The notes under the pieces were generated by a model. The model was not told where the DNA came from, did not search any database, and was given only the letters and a program-made list of their open reading frames with translations. Made by a program: the position numbers and the translations under genes. From Falsibacillus pallidus (lineage in GTDB: Bacteria > Bacillota > Bacilli > Bacillales > DSM-25281): 64,000 bases of DNA. Below, piece after piece: positions 27,065-35,380 of the stretch (the first letter of the stretch is position 1; every line of letters starts with the position of its first letter). The stretch covers positions 97,481 to 161,480 of the forward strand of contig NZ_QQAY01000006.1 in assembly GCF_003350505.1 (NCBI RefSeq), in the 5' to 3' direction.

Positions 27065-27418
27065 TTAATAAGTGTGTGTATTGTTCATCTCATGCGCTTC
27101 CTTTGAAGCAACCAGCACTAGCTTACCCTTATCGAGTTCAGATTCGTAGCGATCCGCTTCCACCTCTGTCACACCCAATGAACGCATCTTAGAGCGGAGT
27201 TCATCCCCGCGGGAGCGGAAAAGATTCCCGAAAGATTCAAAAAGGCCCTGCTCCTTGAAACTAACATCACCTGTATCCGTAGCTTCCGTCAAATCCTCTG
27301 AACGATCACGATTATGGGCGAAAATATAGATTTCTTCCTCGCCGTAGCCCTGGCTTTTCAGTGCCTCTACCGTATTGACCGCTTCTACACCATTTTGTAC
27401 GACCTCAACTTTATACAT
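27065..27418 (-). CDS. YflT-domain general stress protein
   Basis: The 117-residue soluble, acidic protein begins with a V/N-rich strand and the segment LKSQGYGEEEIYIFAHNRDR, matching the heat-induced stress protein YflT family. The ATG at 27418 follows GAGGAGG. A sigma-B-like promoter lies about 70 bp upstream, in line with general stress control. The molecular function is unknown. Confidence 0.82.
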   Translation of the reverse strand: MYKVEVVQNGVEAVNTVEALKSQGYGEEEIYIFAHNRDRSEDLTEATDTGDVSFKEQGLFESFGNLFRSRGDELRSKMRSLGVTEVEADRYESELDKGKLVLVASKEAHEMNNTHTY

Positions 27419-27485
27419 GAATAATTTCCTCCTCGTATTATCGTTTTCATTTATTGTCAGGAATTTAAAAAACGTATTACATATA

Positions 27486-27511
27486 TAACCCAATCATTTT
27501 GACTTTAAAAC
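27486..27511 (-). promoter_or_regulatory. Candidate sigma-B promoter of the YflT gene
   Basis: On the minus strand GTTTTA, 14 bp, GGGTTA resembles the sigma-B consensus GTTTAA-N12-15-GGGWAW, with one mismatch in each box. It lies 68 bp upstream of a stress-protein gene of a class usually under sigma-B. Confidence 0.5.
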
Positions 27512-27612
27512 CTGGCCGTCATTTCCAGCACCCTTAAGCTTCCCCATCAACAAGCGAAACGTGGTATGGTAGAAGAAGAAATTCAAGCATTCCTTATTAA
27601 GGAGGCGAAAGA

Positions 27613-28299
27613 ATGATACCTCGATTGAATAATGACTGGGATAGCCTATTGTCCCAGGAATTTGAAAAGGACTATTTCAGGAGATTGGAACAGTTCCTTG
27701 GTGAAGAATATGAAACTCAGAACATTTTTCCGGCAAAAAAAGACGTGTTTAACGCCTTAAAATATACTCCCTATCATAATGTCAAAGTCGTCATCCTTGG
27801 CCAGGACCCATATCATGGGGAAGGGCAGGCGCATGGGTTGAGTTTTTCCGTCCTCCCCGGAGTGGCAACCCCGCCTTCTTTAAGAAATATATTTAAAGAA
27901 CTGAATGCAGATACAGGTGCGGAAATCCCTGCCCACGGCTTTCTTAAGAGCTGGAGTGAACAAGGGGTCCTGCTGCTGAATACCGTTTTGACGGTAAGGA
28001 AAGGACAGGCCCATTCCCATCAGAAAAAGGGGTGGGAGACCTTCACGGATCAAATCATTTCCATACTGAATGAGCGGGAAAAGCCTGTCATCTTTTTACT
28101 TTGGGGGAAGCCTGCCCAGAAGAAAATGGATTTAATAGATTGCGAGAAGCACGTGGTACTGACCTCGCCTCACCCAAGTCCATTGTCAGCGAGAAAAGGA
28201 TTTTTTGGCAGCCGCCCGTTCTCCAAAATCAATCATCTTCTTATGGAACAAGGGGAGGAGCCGATTCAGTGGGGAATTCCAAAAACTGATGAAAAATGA
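27613..28299 (+). CDS. ung: Uracil-DNA glycosylase
   Basis: The 228-residue family 1 UDG excises uracil from DNA. The water-activating loop GQDPYH holds D65, and HPSPLSA is the DNA-intercalation/catalytic histidine motif. GGAGG precedes the ATG. A small Cys-rich protein and ywdI follow, the usual Bacillus neighbourhood. Confidence 0.96.
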   Translation: MIPRLNNDWDSLLSQEFEKDYFRRLEQFLGEEYETQNIFPAKKDVFNALKYTPYHNVKVVILGQDPYHGEGQAHGLSFSVLPGVATPPSLRNIFKELNADTGAEIPAHGFLKSWSEQGVLLLNTVLTVRKGQAHSHQKKGWETFTDQIISILNEREKPVIFLLWGKPAQKKMDLIDCEKHVVLTSPHPSPLSARKGFFGSRPFSKINHLLMEQGEEPIQWGIPKTDEK

Positions 28300-28349
28300 C
28301 AAAATTTTACTTGTTTCACGTGGAACATGTCGGATGAGGGGATATGAAG

Positions 28350-28523
28350 ATGAATGATGCAGGAAACCAGATTAATTGTTTTAAGTGCCGCTATTTCTTC
28401 GTCACATGGGATGCAAAAAGTCCAAGAGGGTGCAAAGCCTATGGATTTAAAAGCGCCCTTGTTCCTTCAAAAGTGGTCAAGCAGGCTTCAGGGCAGGAAT
28501 GTCTGAAATTCATGCCTAAATAA
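28350..28523 (+). CDS. Small cysteine-rich protein following ung
   Basis: A 57-residue protein (59 if translated from the ATG at 28344) with CFKCRYFFVTWD near the N-terminus, then RGCKAYGF and QECLKF. The four cysteines are spaced like a small metal-binding knuckle. The GAGGGG site suits the ATG at 28350. Homologues sit next to ung in other Bacillaceae and are sometimes mislabelled as uracil-DNA glycosylase; the function is unknown. Confidence 0.7.
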   Translation: MNDAGNQINCFKCRYFFVTWDAKSPRGCKAYGFKSALVPSKVVKQASGQECLKFMPK

Positions 28524-28675
28524 GCTTGTGAGGGAAGGATAGGAAGCATGGAAGATGGGGTACAATGGAGGCGTAGAGGTCAATCATTGAATGGGTTGTG
28601 AACAATTCATGTCATCTGGCAGGATGACCTATTAATAATAGATTGTGAAAATGTATAATAATGGGGTGTATTGAT

Positions 28676-28984
28676 ATGAGCATTACATATCCAGTTCTGT
28701 TGAAAAAACTGGAGCAGGAATTGGCGTCTGCCAAGAATGCAGGAAGTACGAGTCAAATGAGGGAATACGTTGCATCGATGAAGACGCTCTGCGAGTTGAT
28801 CCTTGAAAGCGGGGATGGACTTGAAGAGAGGCCGGCTTCACAAAGTGCAAAAATCATTCCTTCACAAGCAGGGATGCAGAGCTTTAGGCCGCAGCAGGAG
28901 CCTGTCAGGAATGTGCAGGTCGAGCAGTCCAAACCGATGAATACGGATGACGGCGCCAACGGGGATTCCATCTTTGATTTTTAA
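28676..28984 (+). CDS. ywdI: YwdI family protein (DUF5327)
   Basis: The 102-residue protein has an N-terminal helical half (ITYPVLLKKLEQELASAK) and a low-complexity Gln/Pro-rich C-terminal half ending DSIFDF. This and its place between ung and ywdK match B. subtilis YwdI. The GGGGTG site points to the ATG at 28676. Function unknown. Confidence 0.75.
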   Translation: MSITYPVLLKKLEQELASAKNAGSTSQMREYVASMKTLCELILESGDGLEERPASQSAKIIPSQAGMQSFRPQQEPVRNVQVEQSKPMNTDDGANGDSIFDF

Positions 28985-29039
28985 ACGGAAAAAGTAATTT
29001 TGTAATTGAAAGATATTTAGGAAGAGGAGTGGATGAAGG

Positions 29040-29411
29040 GTGAAGGCATTCATTATTATAGGAGCCATCAATGCTTTCCTTTCTGTCGCATTGGGAGCAT
29101 TCGGGGCGCACGGTCTGGAAGGAAGGCTGCCTCAGAAATATATGGACACATGGCATACGGCCGTCCAATATCAAATGTTCCATGCGCTGGGAATCATTGC
29201 GATTGGAATTCTTGCAGGGAACTACGCATCAAGCCAGCTGTTATCATGGTCAGGGTGGCTGATGCTGATCGGGATCATCCTGTTCTCAGGAAGTCTATAT
29301 GTACTTAGCCTGACGAAAATCAGCGTCCTCGGTGCCATTACACCGATAGGCGGTTTAGGATTTCTTGCGGCATGGATTCTATTGATCGTCTTTGCAGCTA
29401 AAGCTTTATAA
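29040..29411 (+). CDS. ywdK: YwdK, DUF423 membrane protein
   Basis: The 123-residue protein has four predicted membrane helices and the DUF423 motifs LGAFGAHGLEGRL near the N-terminus and SGSLYVLSLT in the third helix. The start is GTG with GAGGAG 10 bp upstream. It is conserved next to gerQ in Bacillus. The biochemical function is not established. Confidence 0.87.
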   Translation: MKAFIIIGAINAFLSVALGAFGAHGLEGRLPQKYMDTWHTAVQYQMFHALGIIAIGILAGNYASSQLLSWSGWLMLIGIILFSGSLYVLSLTKISVLGAITPIGGLGFLAAWILLIVFAAKAL

Positions 29412-29422
29412 GAAATGCATGA

Positions 29423-29456
29423 AAAAACCCGGTTTCTTCGCAGAAGCCGGGTTTTT
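29423..29456. terminator. Bidirectional terminator between ywdK and gerQ
   Basis: AAAAACCCGG/CCGGGTTTTT with an inner TCTTC/AGAA pairing, giving T-runs on both strands. Confidence 0.85.
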
Positions 29457-29462
29457 GCTGTA

Positions 29463-29921
29463 TCACCTTGGAGAATAGTGGGACAGACCGCCACCGCCTC
29501 CAAATGGATATTGATACTCAATTTCTTCATCAAACGTGATGTAATCCAAGTAGATCATCGGAAGCAAATAGCGAGTTCCGGTCTGCGGATCACTGATGAT
29601 AAGATGATCCCTTCCGGCAGCCTCGATGATTCCTTTGAACGTTTTTTCCTTTTTGTTTTCAAACGTCATGTATACTGTAGCTAATTTTCCTTTGTTCAGC
29701 CTTAGAATGTTTTCAATATAAGATTCTTCAGCAGGCAGCATCCCGGGCACATTTGTCCCTTTCATTGGAGCATTCGCCGGAAAAGGAACCTGCCCTTGCC
29801 CCTGGCTTTGGCCGCCTGTTTGAGGATATCCCCCTCCATAATAAGGTTGCTGCTGCTGGCCATATCCTTGCTGCCATGACCCGTCATAACCATACATCTT
29901 TGGATTGTATTGCTGGCTCAC
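29463..29921 (-). CDS. gerQ: Spore coat protein GerQ
   Basis: The 152-residue protein has a Gln/Gly/Tyr-rich N-terminus (residues 1-45) and a conserved C-terminal domain containing LRLNKGKLATVYMTFENKKE. GerQ is a coat protein crosslinked by transglutaminase and required for CwlJ localisation. It lies 21 bp downstream of cwlJ, the usual pairing. Confidence 0.93.
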   Translation of the reverse strand: MSQQYNPKMYGYDGSWQQGYGQQQQPYYGGGYPQTGGQSQGQGQVPFPANAPMKGTNVPGMLPAEESYIENILRLNKGKLATVYMTFENKKEKTFKGIIEAAGRDHLIISDPQTGTRYLLPMIYLDYITFDEEIEYQYPFGGGGGLSHYSPR

Positions 29922-29942
29922 TTCGATCCCTCCTGAACGGAA

Positions 29943-30365
29943 TTAATAGACACTTGAACAGCTTGCCTTTGTAGGCTGGAAGAAGCAATGGGATTTATAC
30001 CTGCCGGAGTTGGGCTGGTTATACCATTGTGCAGGACAATCGCCTGCGGGTCTGAAATACCACAAGGAGAAAGTAGCCGGATCATACCTTGCCCCATTGA
30101 TGGACTTTCTTGCCAGACTGATTTCTTTATCCCGTGCCCGCTGATAAAAGTATCCTTTCTGGACAGCTTCAAACCCTCCTGGACTCTGATAAATCATCTT
30201 TTGAAGGCTGGTGATATCTTTGAAGTCCAGGCAATCAGCTCTGACGCGGTTCACTCCCACATTTCCCACCATCAGCATGCCGAGCCCGCCTTCCCCCTCA
30301 GCTTCAGCTCTTAACAATCTTGCCAAAAGTTTAACCTCTGCCTCGTTATAAGGAATGACAGCCAT
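29943..30365 (-). CDS. cwlJ: Spore cortex-lytic hydrolase CwlJ
   Basis: The 140-residue cell wall hydrolase of the Hydrolase_2 (SleB/CwlJ) family has the catalytic-region motif LLARLLRAEAEGEG, then VGNVGVNRV and the C-terminal FYQRA...PATFSLWYFRP. It degrades cortex peptidoglycan during germination and depends on GerQ for assembly in the coat. No signal peptide is present, as in CwlJ and unlike SleB. The ATG at 30365 follows GAGGTG. Confidence 0.93.
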   Translation of the reverse strand: MAVIPYNEAEVKLLARLLRAEAEGEGGLGMLMVGNVGVNRVRADCLDFKDITSLQKMIYQSPGGFEAVQKGYFYQRARDKEISLARKSINGARYDPATFSLWYFRPAGDCPAQWYNQPNSGRYKSHCFFQPTKASCSSVY

Positions 30366-30423
30366 TATTTCACCTCTTCTTTCGGGCGAAACTATGAATG
30401 GTTGCTTATTTTTCACTATTTCA

Positions 30424-30450
30424 TATGTATGAGCCGGGTAAGGATGTTAT
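30424..30450 (-). promoter_or_regulatory. Possible sigma-E promoter of cwlJ-gerQ
   Basis: On the minus strand CATACATA (sigma-E -10 consensus CATACANT) lies 16 bp after an ATA-containing -35 region, 59 bp upstream of cwlJ. B. subtilis cwlJ and gerQ are sigma-E genes. The -35 match is weak. Confidence 0.35.
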
Positions 30451-30459
30451 GACAAAAAG

Positions 30460-30488
30460 AAAGAGCCCGGCAAACTGTCGGACTCTTA
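30460..30488 (-). terminator. Terminator of hemQ
   Basis: AAGAG-CCGG/TCGG-CTCTT type stem with a T-rich stretch on the minus strand, 23 bp after the hemQ stop. Confidence 0.75.
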
Positions 30489-30510
30489 TACTTTGGTATC
30501 AAATTGTAAA

Positions 30511-31254
30511 TTACACGTGCAGGAAGGATGCGATTTTATCTTCTGAAAGGAAGTTGCCGACGAAGAATGCACCGAACTCGCCGTAGCGTGCACTGACTTC
30601 ATCGAAGCGCATTTCATAAACAAGCTTTTTGAATTGAAGAATGTCATCTGCAAATAGTGTGACGCCCCATTCGTAGTCATCGAAACCGACAGAGCCTGTG
30701 ATGATCTGCTTGACTTTGCCTGCATATTGGCGCCCGATCATGCCGTGGCTTCTCATGAGGCTTCTTCTTTCCTCCATTGGAAGCATGTACCAGTTGTCGT
30801 TTCCTTCGCGGCGCTTATCCATAGGATAGAAGCAGACATGCTTCGCCTGCGGCAGTGTCGGGTACAAACGTGCACGCACATGCGGGTTCTCATAAGGATC
30901 TTCGTCAGAAGGCAAGTAGTTGCTCAATTCTACGACAGAAACATAAGAGTATGCAGGAATCGTATATTCCGCAATCTTTAATTTATTGAATTCGTTTTCC
31001 AATTGATTCAATTCTTCCATGGTAGGGCGAAGAATCATCAACATGAAATCGGCTTTTTGGCCGACAATTGTATAAAGGGCATGACTGCCGTTTTGATTTG
31101 CCTGTGTATCATTCAACTTATCCAAGTAGCGGTGAAATTCGACAATTGCCGCTTGGCGCTCATCGCTTGAGAGCGTTTTCCAAGTAGACCAGTCCATTGT
31201 GCGAAAATCATGCAAAGAATACCAACCATCCAATGTTTGAGCTGCTTCAGCCAT
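30511..31254 (-). CDS. hemQ: Coproheme decarboxylase HemQ
   Basis: The 247-residue chlorite-dismutase-fold enzyme converts Fe-coproporphyrin III to heme b in the Gram-positive heme pathway. The catalytic tyrosine motif FYPMDKRR (Y143) and the heme-ligand histidine in RSHGMIGR (H170) are present. The ATG at 31254 follows GGAGTGA. Placement divergent from pta matches B. subtilis ywfI-pta. Confidence 0.95.
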   Translation of the reverse strand: MAEAAQTLDGWYSLHDFRTMDWSTWKTLSSDERQAAIVEFHRYLDKLNDTQANQNGSHALYTIVGQKADFMLMILRPTMEELNQLENEFNKLKIAEYTIPAYSYVSVVELSNYLPSDEDPYENPHVRARLYPTLPQAKHVCFYPMDKRREGNDNWYMLPMEERRSLMRSHGMIGRQYAGKVKQIITGSVGFDDYEWGVTLFADDILQFKKLVYEMRFDEVSARYGEFGAFFVGNFLSEDKIASFLHV

Positions 31255-31440
31255 TGAAATCACTCCAGTCTATTATTCCAATTTCATCCTAACTATATCA
31301 TAGTTTCGCCAATGATATTGTGTACAAAACCTGAATGTTTCATATGAATGGAAAAAAGTATAGAGCTTCCTGAAAGGGGAAAGATAGGGGAGTGATACAT
31401 AAAAATATGGACCAAAATTCCGAAAACAAAGACTTTTAGG

Positions 31441-31496
31441 ATGTAAACGATACCATTCATCCTTTTTCTTGAAATTTGATAGTAGTGGAGTATGCT
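31441..31496 (+). promoter_or_regulatory. pta promoter with upstream activating cre site
   Basis: ATGTAAACGATACCAT (31441-31456) matches the cre consensus at 15 of 16 positions. Downstream, TTGAAA (31469), 16 bp, TATGCT (31491-31496) forms a sigma-A promoter. With a start near 31503, the cre centre is about 54 bp upstream, the geometry from which CcpA activates pta in B. subtilis. Confidence 0.72.
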
Positions 31497-31527
31497 AATG
31501 GGTAAAGGCAACCAAGGAGGAACCAGA

Positions 31528-32499
31528 ATGAGCGACTTATTTACAGGTTTAAAAGAAAAAGTATCAGGTCAAAACGTGAAAATCGTTTTCCCGGAAGGAT
31601 TGGATGAACGCATCTTGGCAGCAGCAGGACGTCTTGCATCTGAAAACATCCTTCAGCCGATTCTCGTAGGGGATAAAAGCCAAATCGAAGAAAAAGCAGG
31701 CGAACTGAACGTATCATTGAATGGCATCGAAGTATTCGATCCAAAGACGTACGAAAAAATGGACGAGCTGGTAGCTGCTTTCGTTGAACGCCGTAAAGGT
31801 AAAGCAACAGAAGAAGATGCACGCAAAATCCTATTGGACGGAAACTACTTCGGGACAATGCTTGTGTACTTGAAGCTTGCAGATGGACTTGTGAGCGGTG
31901 CAGCACACTCTACAGCCGACACAGTGCGTCCAGCTCTTCAAATCATCAAAACAAAAGAAGGCGTACGCAAAACTTCCGGTGTGTTCATCATGGTGCGCGA
32001 AGATGAGAAGTACGTGTTCGCTGACTGTGCCATCAACATTACACCTGACAGCCAAGACCTCGCTGAAATTGCAGCGGAGAGCGCAAAAACAGCAGAAATG
32101 TTCGATATCGAACCACGCGTTGCGATGTTGAGCTTCTCTACAATGGGTTCTGCAAAGTCCCCTGAAACGGAAAAAGTAGTGGAAGCAGTCAAGATCGTAA
32201 AAGAAAACAACCCTACACTTGTGGTTGACGGCGAGCTTCAATTCGATGCAGCATTCGTTCCATCAGTCGGCAAGAAAAAAGCTCCGAATTCCGTTCTTCA
32301 AGGAGATGCAAACGTATTTGTATTCCCAAGCCTTGAAGCAGGAAACATCGGATACAAAATCGCTCAGCGCCTAGGCGGATTCGAGGCAGTCGGCCCAATC
32401 CTTCAAGGCTTGAATGCCCCTGTAAACGACCTTTCCCGTGGATGCAACGAGGAAGACGTCTATAAACTGGCATTGATCACGGCAGGACAATCCTTATAA
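31528..32499 (+). CDS. pta: Phosphate acetyltransferase
   Basis: The 323-residue single-domain Pta interconverts acetyl-CoA and acetyl phosphate in overflow metabolism. Family motifs are FPEGLDERIL near the N-terminus, GAAHSTADTVRPALQ in the middle and FPSLEAGNIGYKIAQRLGG near the C-terminus. AAGGAGG lies 7 bp upstream of the ATG at 31528. Codon use is strongly biased, as expected for a highly expressed gene. The gene is monocistronic with a good terminator. Confidence 0.97.
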   Translation: MSDLFTGLKEKVSGQNVKIVFPEGLDERILAAAGRLASENILQPILVGDKSQIEEKAGELNVSLNGIEVFDPKTYEKMDELVAAFVERRKGKATEEDARKILLDGNYFGTMLVYLKLADGLVSGAAHSTADTVRPALQIIKTKEGVRKTSGVFIMVREDEKYVFADCAINITPDSQDLAEIAAESAKTAEMFDIEPRVAMLSFSTMGSAKSPETEKVVEAVKIVKENNPTLVVDGELQFDAAFVPSVGKKKAPNSVLQGDANVFVFPSLEAGNIGYKIAQRLGGFEAVGPILQGLNAPVNDLSRGCNEEDVYKLALITAGQSL

Positions 32500-32511
32500 T
32501 TTGTACGACGG

Positions 32512-32540
32512 CCGGATTCCTAAAGGAGTCCGGTTTTTTA
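32512..32540 (+). terminator. Terminator of pta
   Basis: CCGGATTCCT/AGGAGTCCGG stem with an AA loop and T6. Confidence 0.9.
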
Positions 32541-32634
32541 GTATCGATGAAGCTTAAGTTCAGCAATGCAATTATGATATGATAATGGGACGAAAGAAGA
32601 ATTTGTGACCAGGTCATTAAAGGAGAACAACGGG

Positions 32635-33474
32635 ATGAATGCGATATCACTTTTACAGCAAGAAGAATGGAGAATCATTGATCAATCCAGCCTCGGACCG
32701 TTATTTGGGGCGCTGCAGTCCTTTGCCATGGATGATACTTTGTGTACATCCGCAGGATCGGGGAATTCCCCGTCGGTGGCTCGTTCATGGGTCCATCATC
32801 AGACAGTCGTGCTCGGAATCCAGGATACGAAGCTGCCATATCTGCAGGAAGGTCTCCAGCTGCTCGAAAAAGCCGGCTTCCGCCATATTGTAAGGAATTC
32901 CGGAGGGCTTGCCGTTGTTCTTGACCAGGGAGTTTTGAACCTGTCACTCATCTTCAAGGATACGGAAAAAGGAATTGATATTAATAGAGGCTACGATGCG
33001 ATGTGGGAAATGGTGAAAGAGATGTTCTCCGACTTTCCACACGTCATCGAGGCCAAGGAGATTGTTGGATCCTATTGCCCGGGAAGCTACGACCTCAGCA
33101 TCAGCGGCAAAAAGTTTGCGGGCATTTCCCAGCGCCGCCTCCGCAATGGGGTAGCTGTCCAGATTTATTTATGCGTGGATGGCAGCGGGAAGGAAAGGGC
33201 TGAACTGATCCGCCGTTTTTATGAAATTGCCAAAAAAGGCGAGCAGACCAAATTTGACTATCCGGACGTGCAGCCTGAGGTAATGGCTTCTCTTTCGGAG
33301 CTGTTCGATACCCCGTTGACTGTGCAGGACGTGATGCTCAGATTCTTGAATACGCTGAAGGAAAGAAGCGGCAAGATCTATGCGAGCCAGCTGGCAGGAA
33401 AAGAGCTGGAGTGGTACGAGGGCTATTACTTAAGAGTTGTCGCACGGAACGATAAGATATTAGGGGATCTATAA
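32635..33474 (+). CDS. lipL: Octanoyl-[GcvH]:protein N-octanoyltransferase
   Basis: The 279-residue amidotransferase of the biotin/lipoate ligase fold moves octanoyl from GcvH to E2 subunits in the Bacillus lipoate pathway. The acyl-thioester cysteine is C148 in [12 protein letters not shown], followed by the conserved lysine in [12 protein letters not shown]. Placement between pta and rsfA matches B. subtilis ywfL (lipL). AAAGGAG lies 10 bp before the ATG. Confidence 0.92.
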   Translation: MNAISLLQQEEWRIIDQSSLGPLFGALQSFAMDDTLCTSAGSGNSPSVARSWVHHQTVVLGIQDTKLPYLQEGLQLLEKAGFRHIVRNSGGLAVVLDQGVLNLSLIFKDTEKGIDINRGYDAMWEMVKEMFSDFPHVIEAKEIVGSYCPGSYDLSISGKKFAGISQRRLRNGVAVQIYLCVDGSGKERAELIRRFYEIAKKGEQTKFDYPDVQPEVMASLSELFDTPLTVQDVMLRFLNTLKERSGKIYASQLAGKELEWYEGYYLRVVARNDKILGDL

Positions 33475-33481
33475 ACGTTAA

Positions 33482-33512
33482 AAAGGGAAGGCGTATTTGG
33501 CGCCTTCCCTTT
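33482..33512. terminator. Terminator of lipL
   Basis: 12-bp stem AAAGGGAAGGCG/CGCCTTCCCTTT. Confidence 0.85.
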
Positions 33513-33543
33513 GCTGTTCCCCATAAGTTCCCGGAATTTCCGC

Positions 33544-33661
33544 GATCCAGCTCCAGCGCCCAGCCCCTCGAGTCATAAGCCGTCCCTCTACGGAAATCAG
33601 GATTTCCTTCGAGTTCCGTCTTATGCTGGTCGGGGCTGTTCAGGGCGCTTCCGCTTTTCTA
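33544..33661. repeat. Dispersed palindromic repeat family 2, copy 1 (variant)
   Basis: The copy begins GATCCAGCTCC and ends GCTTCCGCTTTTCTA, as copy 2 does, but the middle differs: a hairpin built from CATAAG/CTTATG and GGAAAT/ATTTCC. It lies in the 341-bp gap between lipL and rsfA. Confidence 0.75.
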
Positions 33662-33662
33662 T

Positions 33663-33814
33663 GATCCAGCTCCGCCGGCTAAAGGCTAGGAGACTTCGCT
33701 CAGCACACTTACGATAAGTCATCATCGATTCGCTAAAGCTCATCGTGATTCCTTTATCTCGTGGTGCTGCGCTCCAGTCTCTACGCCTTTGAACAAGCCG
33801 GCTCCGCTTTTCTA
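33663..33814. repeat. Dispersed palindromic repeat family 2, copy 2
   Basis: The 152-bp copy abuts copy 1 head to tail. It has outer arms GCCGGCT/AGCCGGC, the conserved core CTTACGATAAGTCATCATCG and TCATCGTG...TTTATCTCG, and the end CTCCGCTTTTCTA. Its end touches the rsfA stop codon. Confidence 0.85.
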
Positions 33815-33815
33815 T

Positions 33816-34625
33816 TTACTCCGCTACCTTCTCCAAGTTCCCATTTCGGTCCATCTTGAATTTGGTGGCTGGGCGCTCTTCTTCTTCGAACAGGACCAGC
33901 TTCCTGGCGCGGTTCATGATTTTCATGAGGGTTTCGTAGTCTTCCTGCATGATATCGGTATTGTTTTCGAGCTGTTTTATTTTGTTTTCAAGCTCCTGGT
34001 TTCTCCTCTTTAGTTCGTTGTTCTCCATCTTGATTCTCTCATTCTCATTTTTCAGTATTTCTGTCTGATAGTGAGACGTCTTCAAGGTATGAAGATAGGC
34101 TATGACTTTATCGAGTGACATAGTTCCATTGGATGACGGTGCCGGCGACTGATAGGAAGGCATCATCGGCGCCTGTGGAGCAGGTGGTGCTTCATTATAG
34201 GCTGGTGCCTTTGCTGCAGGTGCAGCTTCTTCAGTCTTTTCTTCAGTCGTGCTCTCCACGTGTTCTTCCACTGGGACGGATTCGAAAAACTCTTCTGCTT
34301 CCTCTGCCATGTAGTCTACCGGATCTAAAATCTCGATAGGCGGTGTAGGCGGCTGATAGAGAAGCTTTTTCTTGCCGCTCTGTTCTTTGCCAAGCAGACG
34401 GTTGCGCTGCTTCCGTTGTTTCTTGGCTAATTGCAATGCCTTTTCGTATTGGTGCCTGACGACGGCATTCCAGCGAAATCCACAGGCGGCAGAAGTCCGG
34501 TTCAGTTTGTCCCCGACCTCTTCAAACGCGTTTAACTGCGTGCTTCCTTCTCTTACGTGCCTTAGTACCGTTTCAGCCAATAATAAATCATTTTCTTCTG
34601 TCCATGCATCTTGTCTTGTTTTCAT
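33816..34625 (-). CDS. rsfA: Prespore-specific regulator RsfA
   Basis: The 269-residue protein has an N-terminal Myb/SANT-like DNA-binding domain (residues 1-60: [35 protein letters not shown]), an acidic, Pro/Ala-rich linker and a coiled coil of about 45 residues ([20 protein letters not shown]). RsfA adjusts sigma-F-dependent transcription in the forespore of B. subtilis. Placement after lipL matches ywfN. The ATG at 34625 follows AAGGGG. Confidence 0.9.
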   Translation of the reverse strand: MKTRQDAWTEENDLLLAETVLRHVREGSTQLNAFEEVGDKLNRTSAACGFRWNAVVRHQYEKALQLAKKQRKQRNRLLGKEQSGKKKLLYQPPTPPIEILDPVDYMAEEAEEFFESVPVEEHVESTTEEKTEEAAPAAKAPAYNEAPPAPQAPMMPSYQSPAPSSNGTMSLDKVIAYLHTLKTSHYQTEILKNENERIKMENNELKRRNQELENKIKQLENNTDIMQEDYETLMKIMNRARKLVLFEEEERPATKFKMDRNGNLEKVAE

Positions 34626-34921
34626 TTTCTCAACCCCTTTAATCCATATCAAACTTGCTTTCTTACTAAAAGCTTGGACAAAATCGGTGAGTTTTATACC
34701 AATATGTGAAAAAAGATGATAGTTTGCCAATATCTAAATAGTATTTTTGTAAAATAGAGCGTTTTTTTCACCGGCAACGCCTGTGGAATAAGGTTTTTGC
34801 ATGGATTTATCACCGGGAATACGCAGTATACTGGAAAGGAGTTGTCCTTGCATTGAGGGGTAAGAAATTGTAAAATACCCTTTAGCTATTAGATTTAATG
34901 GACGAAAGGATTGTCGGATTC

Positions 34922-35146
34922 ATGGCTAACGAATTCAGGATTTGCGACGATTGCGACGCTGTAAACTTGAAAACCCTCATTCCGAAACTGAAAGAAATAG
35001 ATTCTGAAGCAGAGATACAAATCGGCTGCCAATCATATTGCGGACCCGGCCGTAAAAAGACATTTGCGTTTGTCAATAATCGTCCGTTAGCGGCCCTCTC
35101 GGAAGAAGAATTGATGGTAAAAATCTGTACGAAGTTGAAAAAGTAG
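34922..35146 (+). CDS. DUF1450 family protein (YuzB-like)
   Basis: The 74-residue protein has the thioredoxin-like DUF1450 pattern: [11 protein letters not shown] with a CxxC-like pair near the N-terminus and [20 protein letters not shown] in the middle. The ATG at 34922 is preceded by GAAAGGA at a rather long 12-bp spacing; an in-frame ATG at 34898 has no site. Function unknown, possibly redox-related. Confidence 0.8.
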   Translation: MANEFRICDDCDAVNLKTLIPKLKEIDSEAEIQIGCQSYCGPGRKKTFAFVNNRPLAALSEEELMVKICTKLKK

Positions 35147-35148
35147 CA

Positions 35149-35182
35149 TAAATCGCCTATCCAAAACGGAAAGGTGATTTTT
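35149..35182 (+). terminator. Terminator of the DUF1450 gene
   Basis: AAATCGCCT pairs with AGGTGATTT (one G-U) and T7 follows. Confidence 0.75.
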
Positions 35183-35380
35183 TTGTCCGATAGTTACGCT
35201 GTCAATATGAAAACCCGAACAGGCATTCGTTTTTTTTTGGCAAAAAATTTTTTTATTCTGACAAATCGCGCCGTCGCTGGGTTTTGTCGCATCTGGTCAT
35301 TTTTTGCCAGATTTGGAGATGTTCTCTTGGGGAAAACTCGTTATAATGGAGACATGTTGATTAGAGAAGAGGATAACGAA

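Noticed and set aside
35174..35380. N-terminal extension of YwfO
   Set aside because: The extra segment is hydrophobic low-complexity sequence absent from the family, and the region holds the upstream gene's terminator and the likely promoter.
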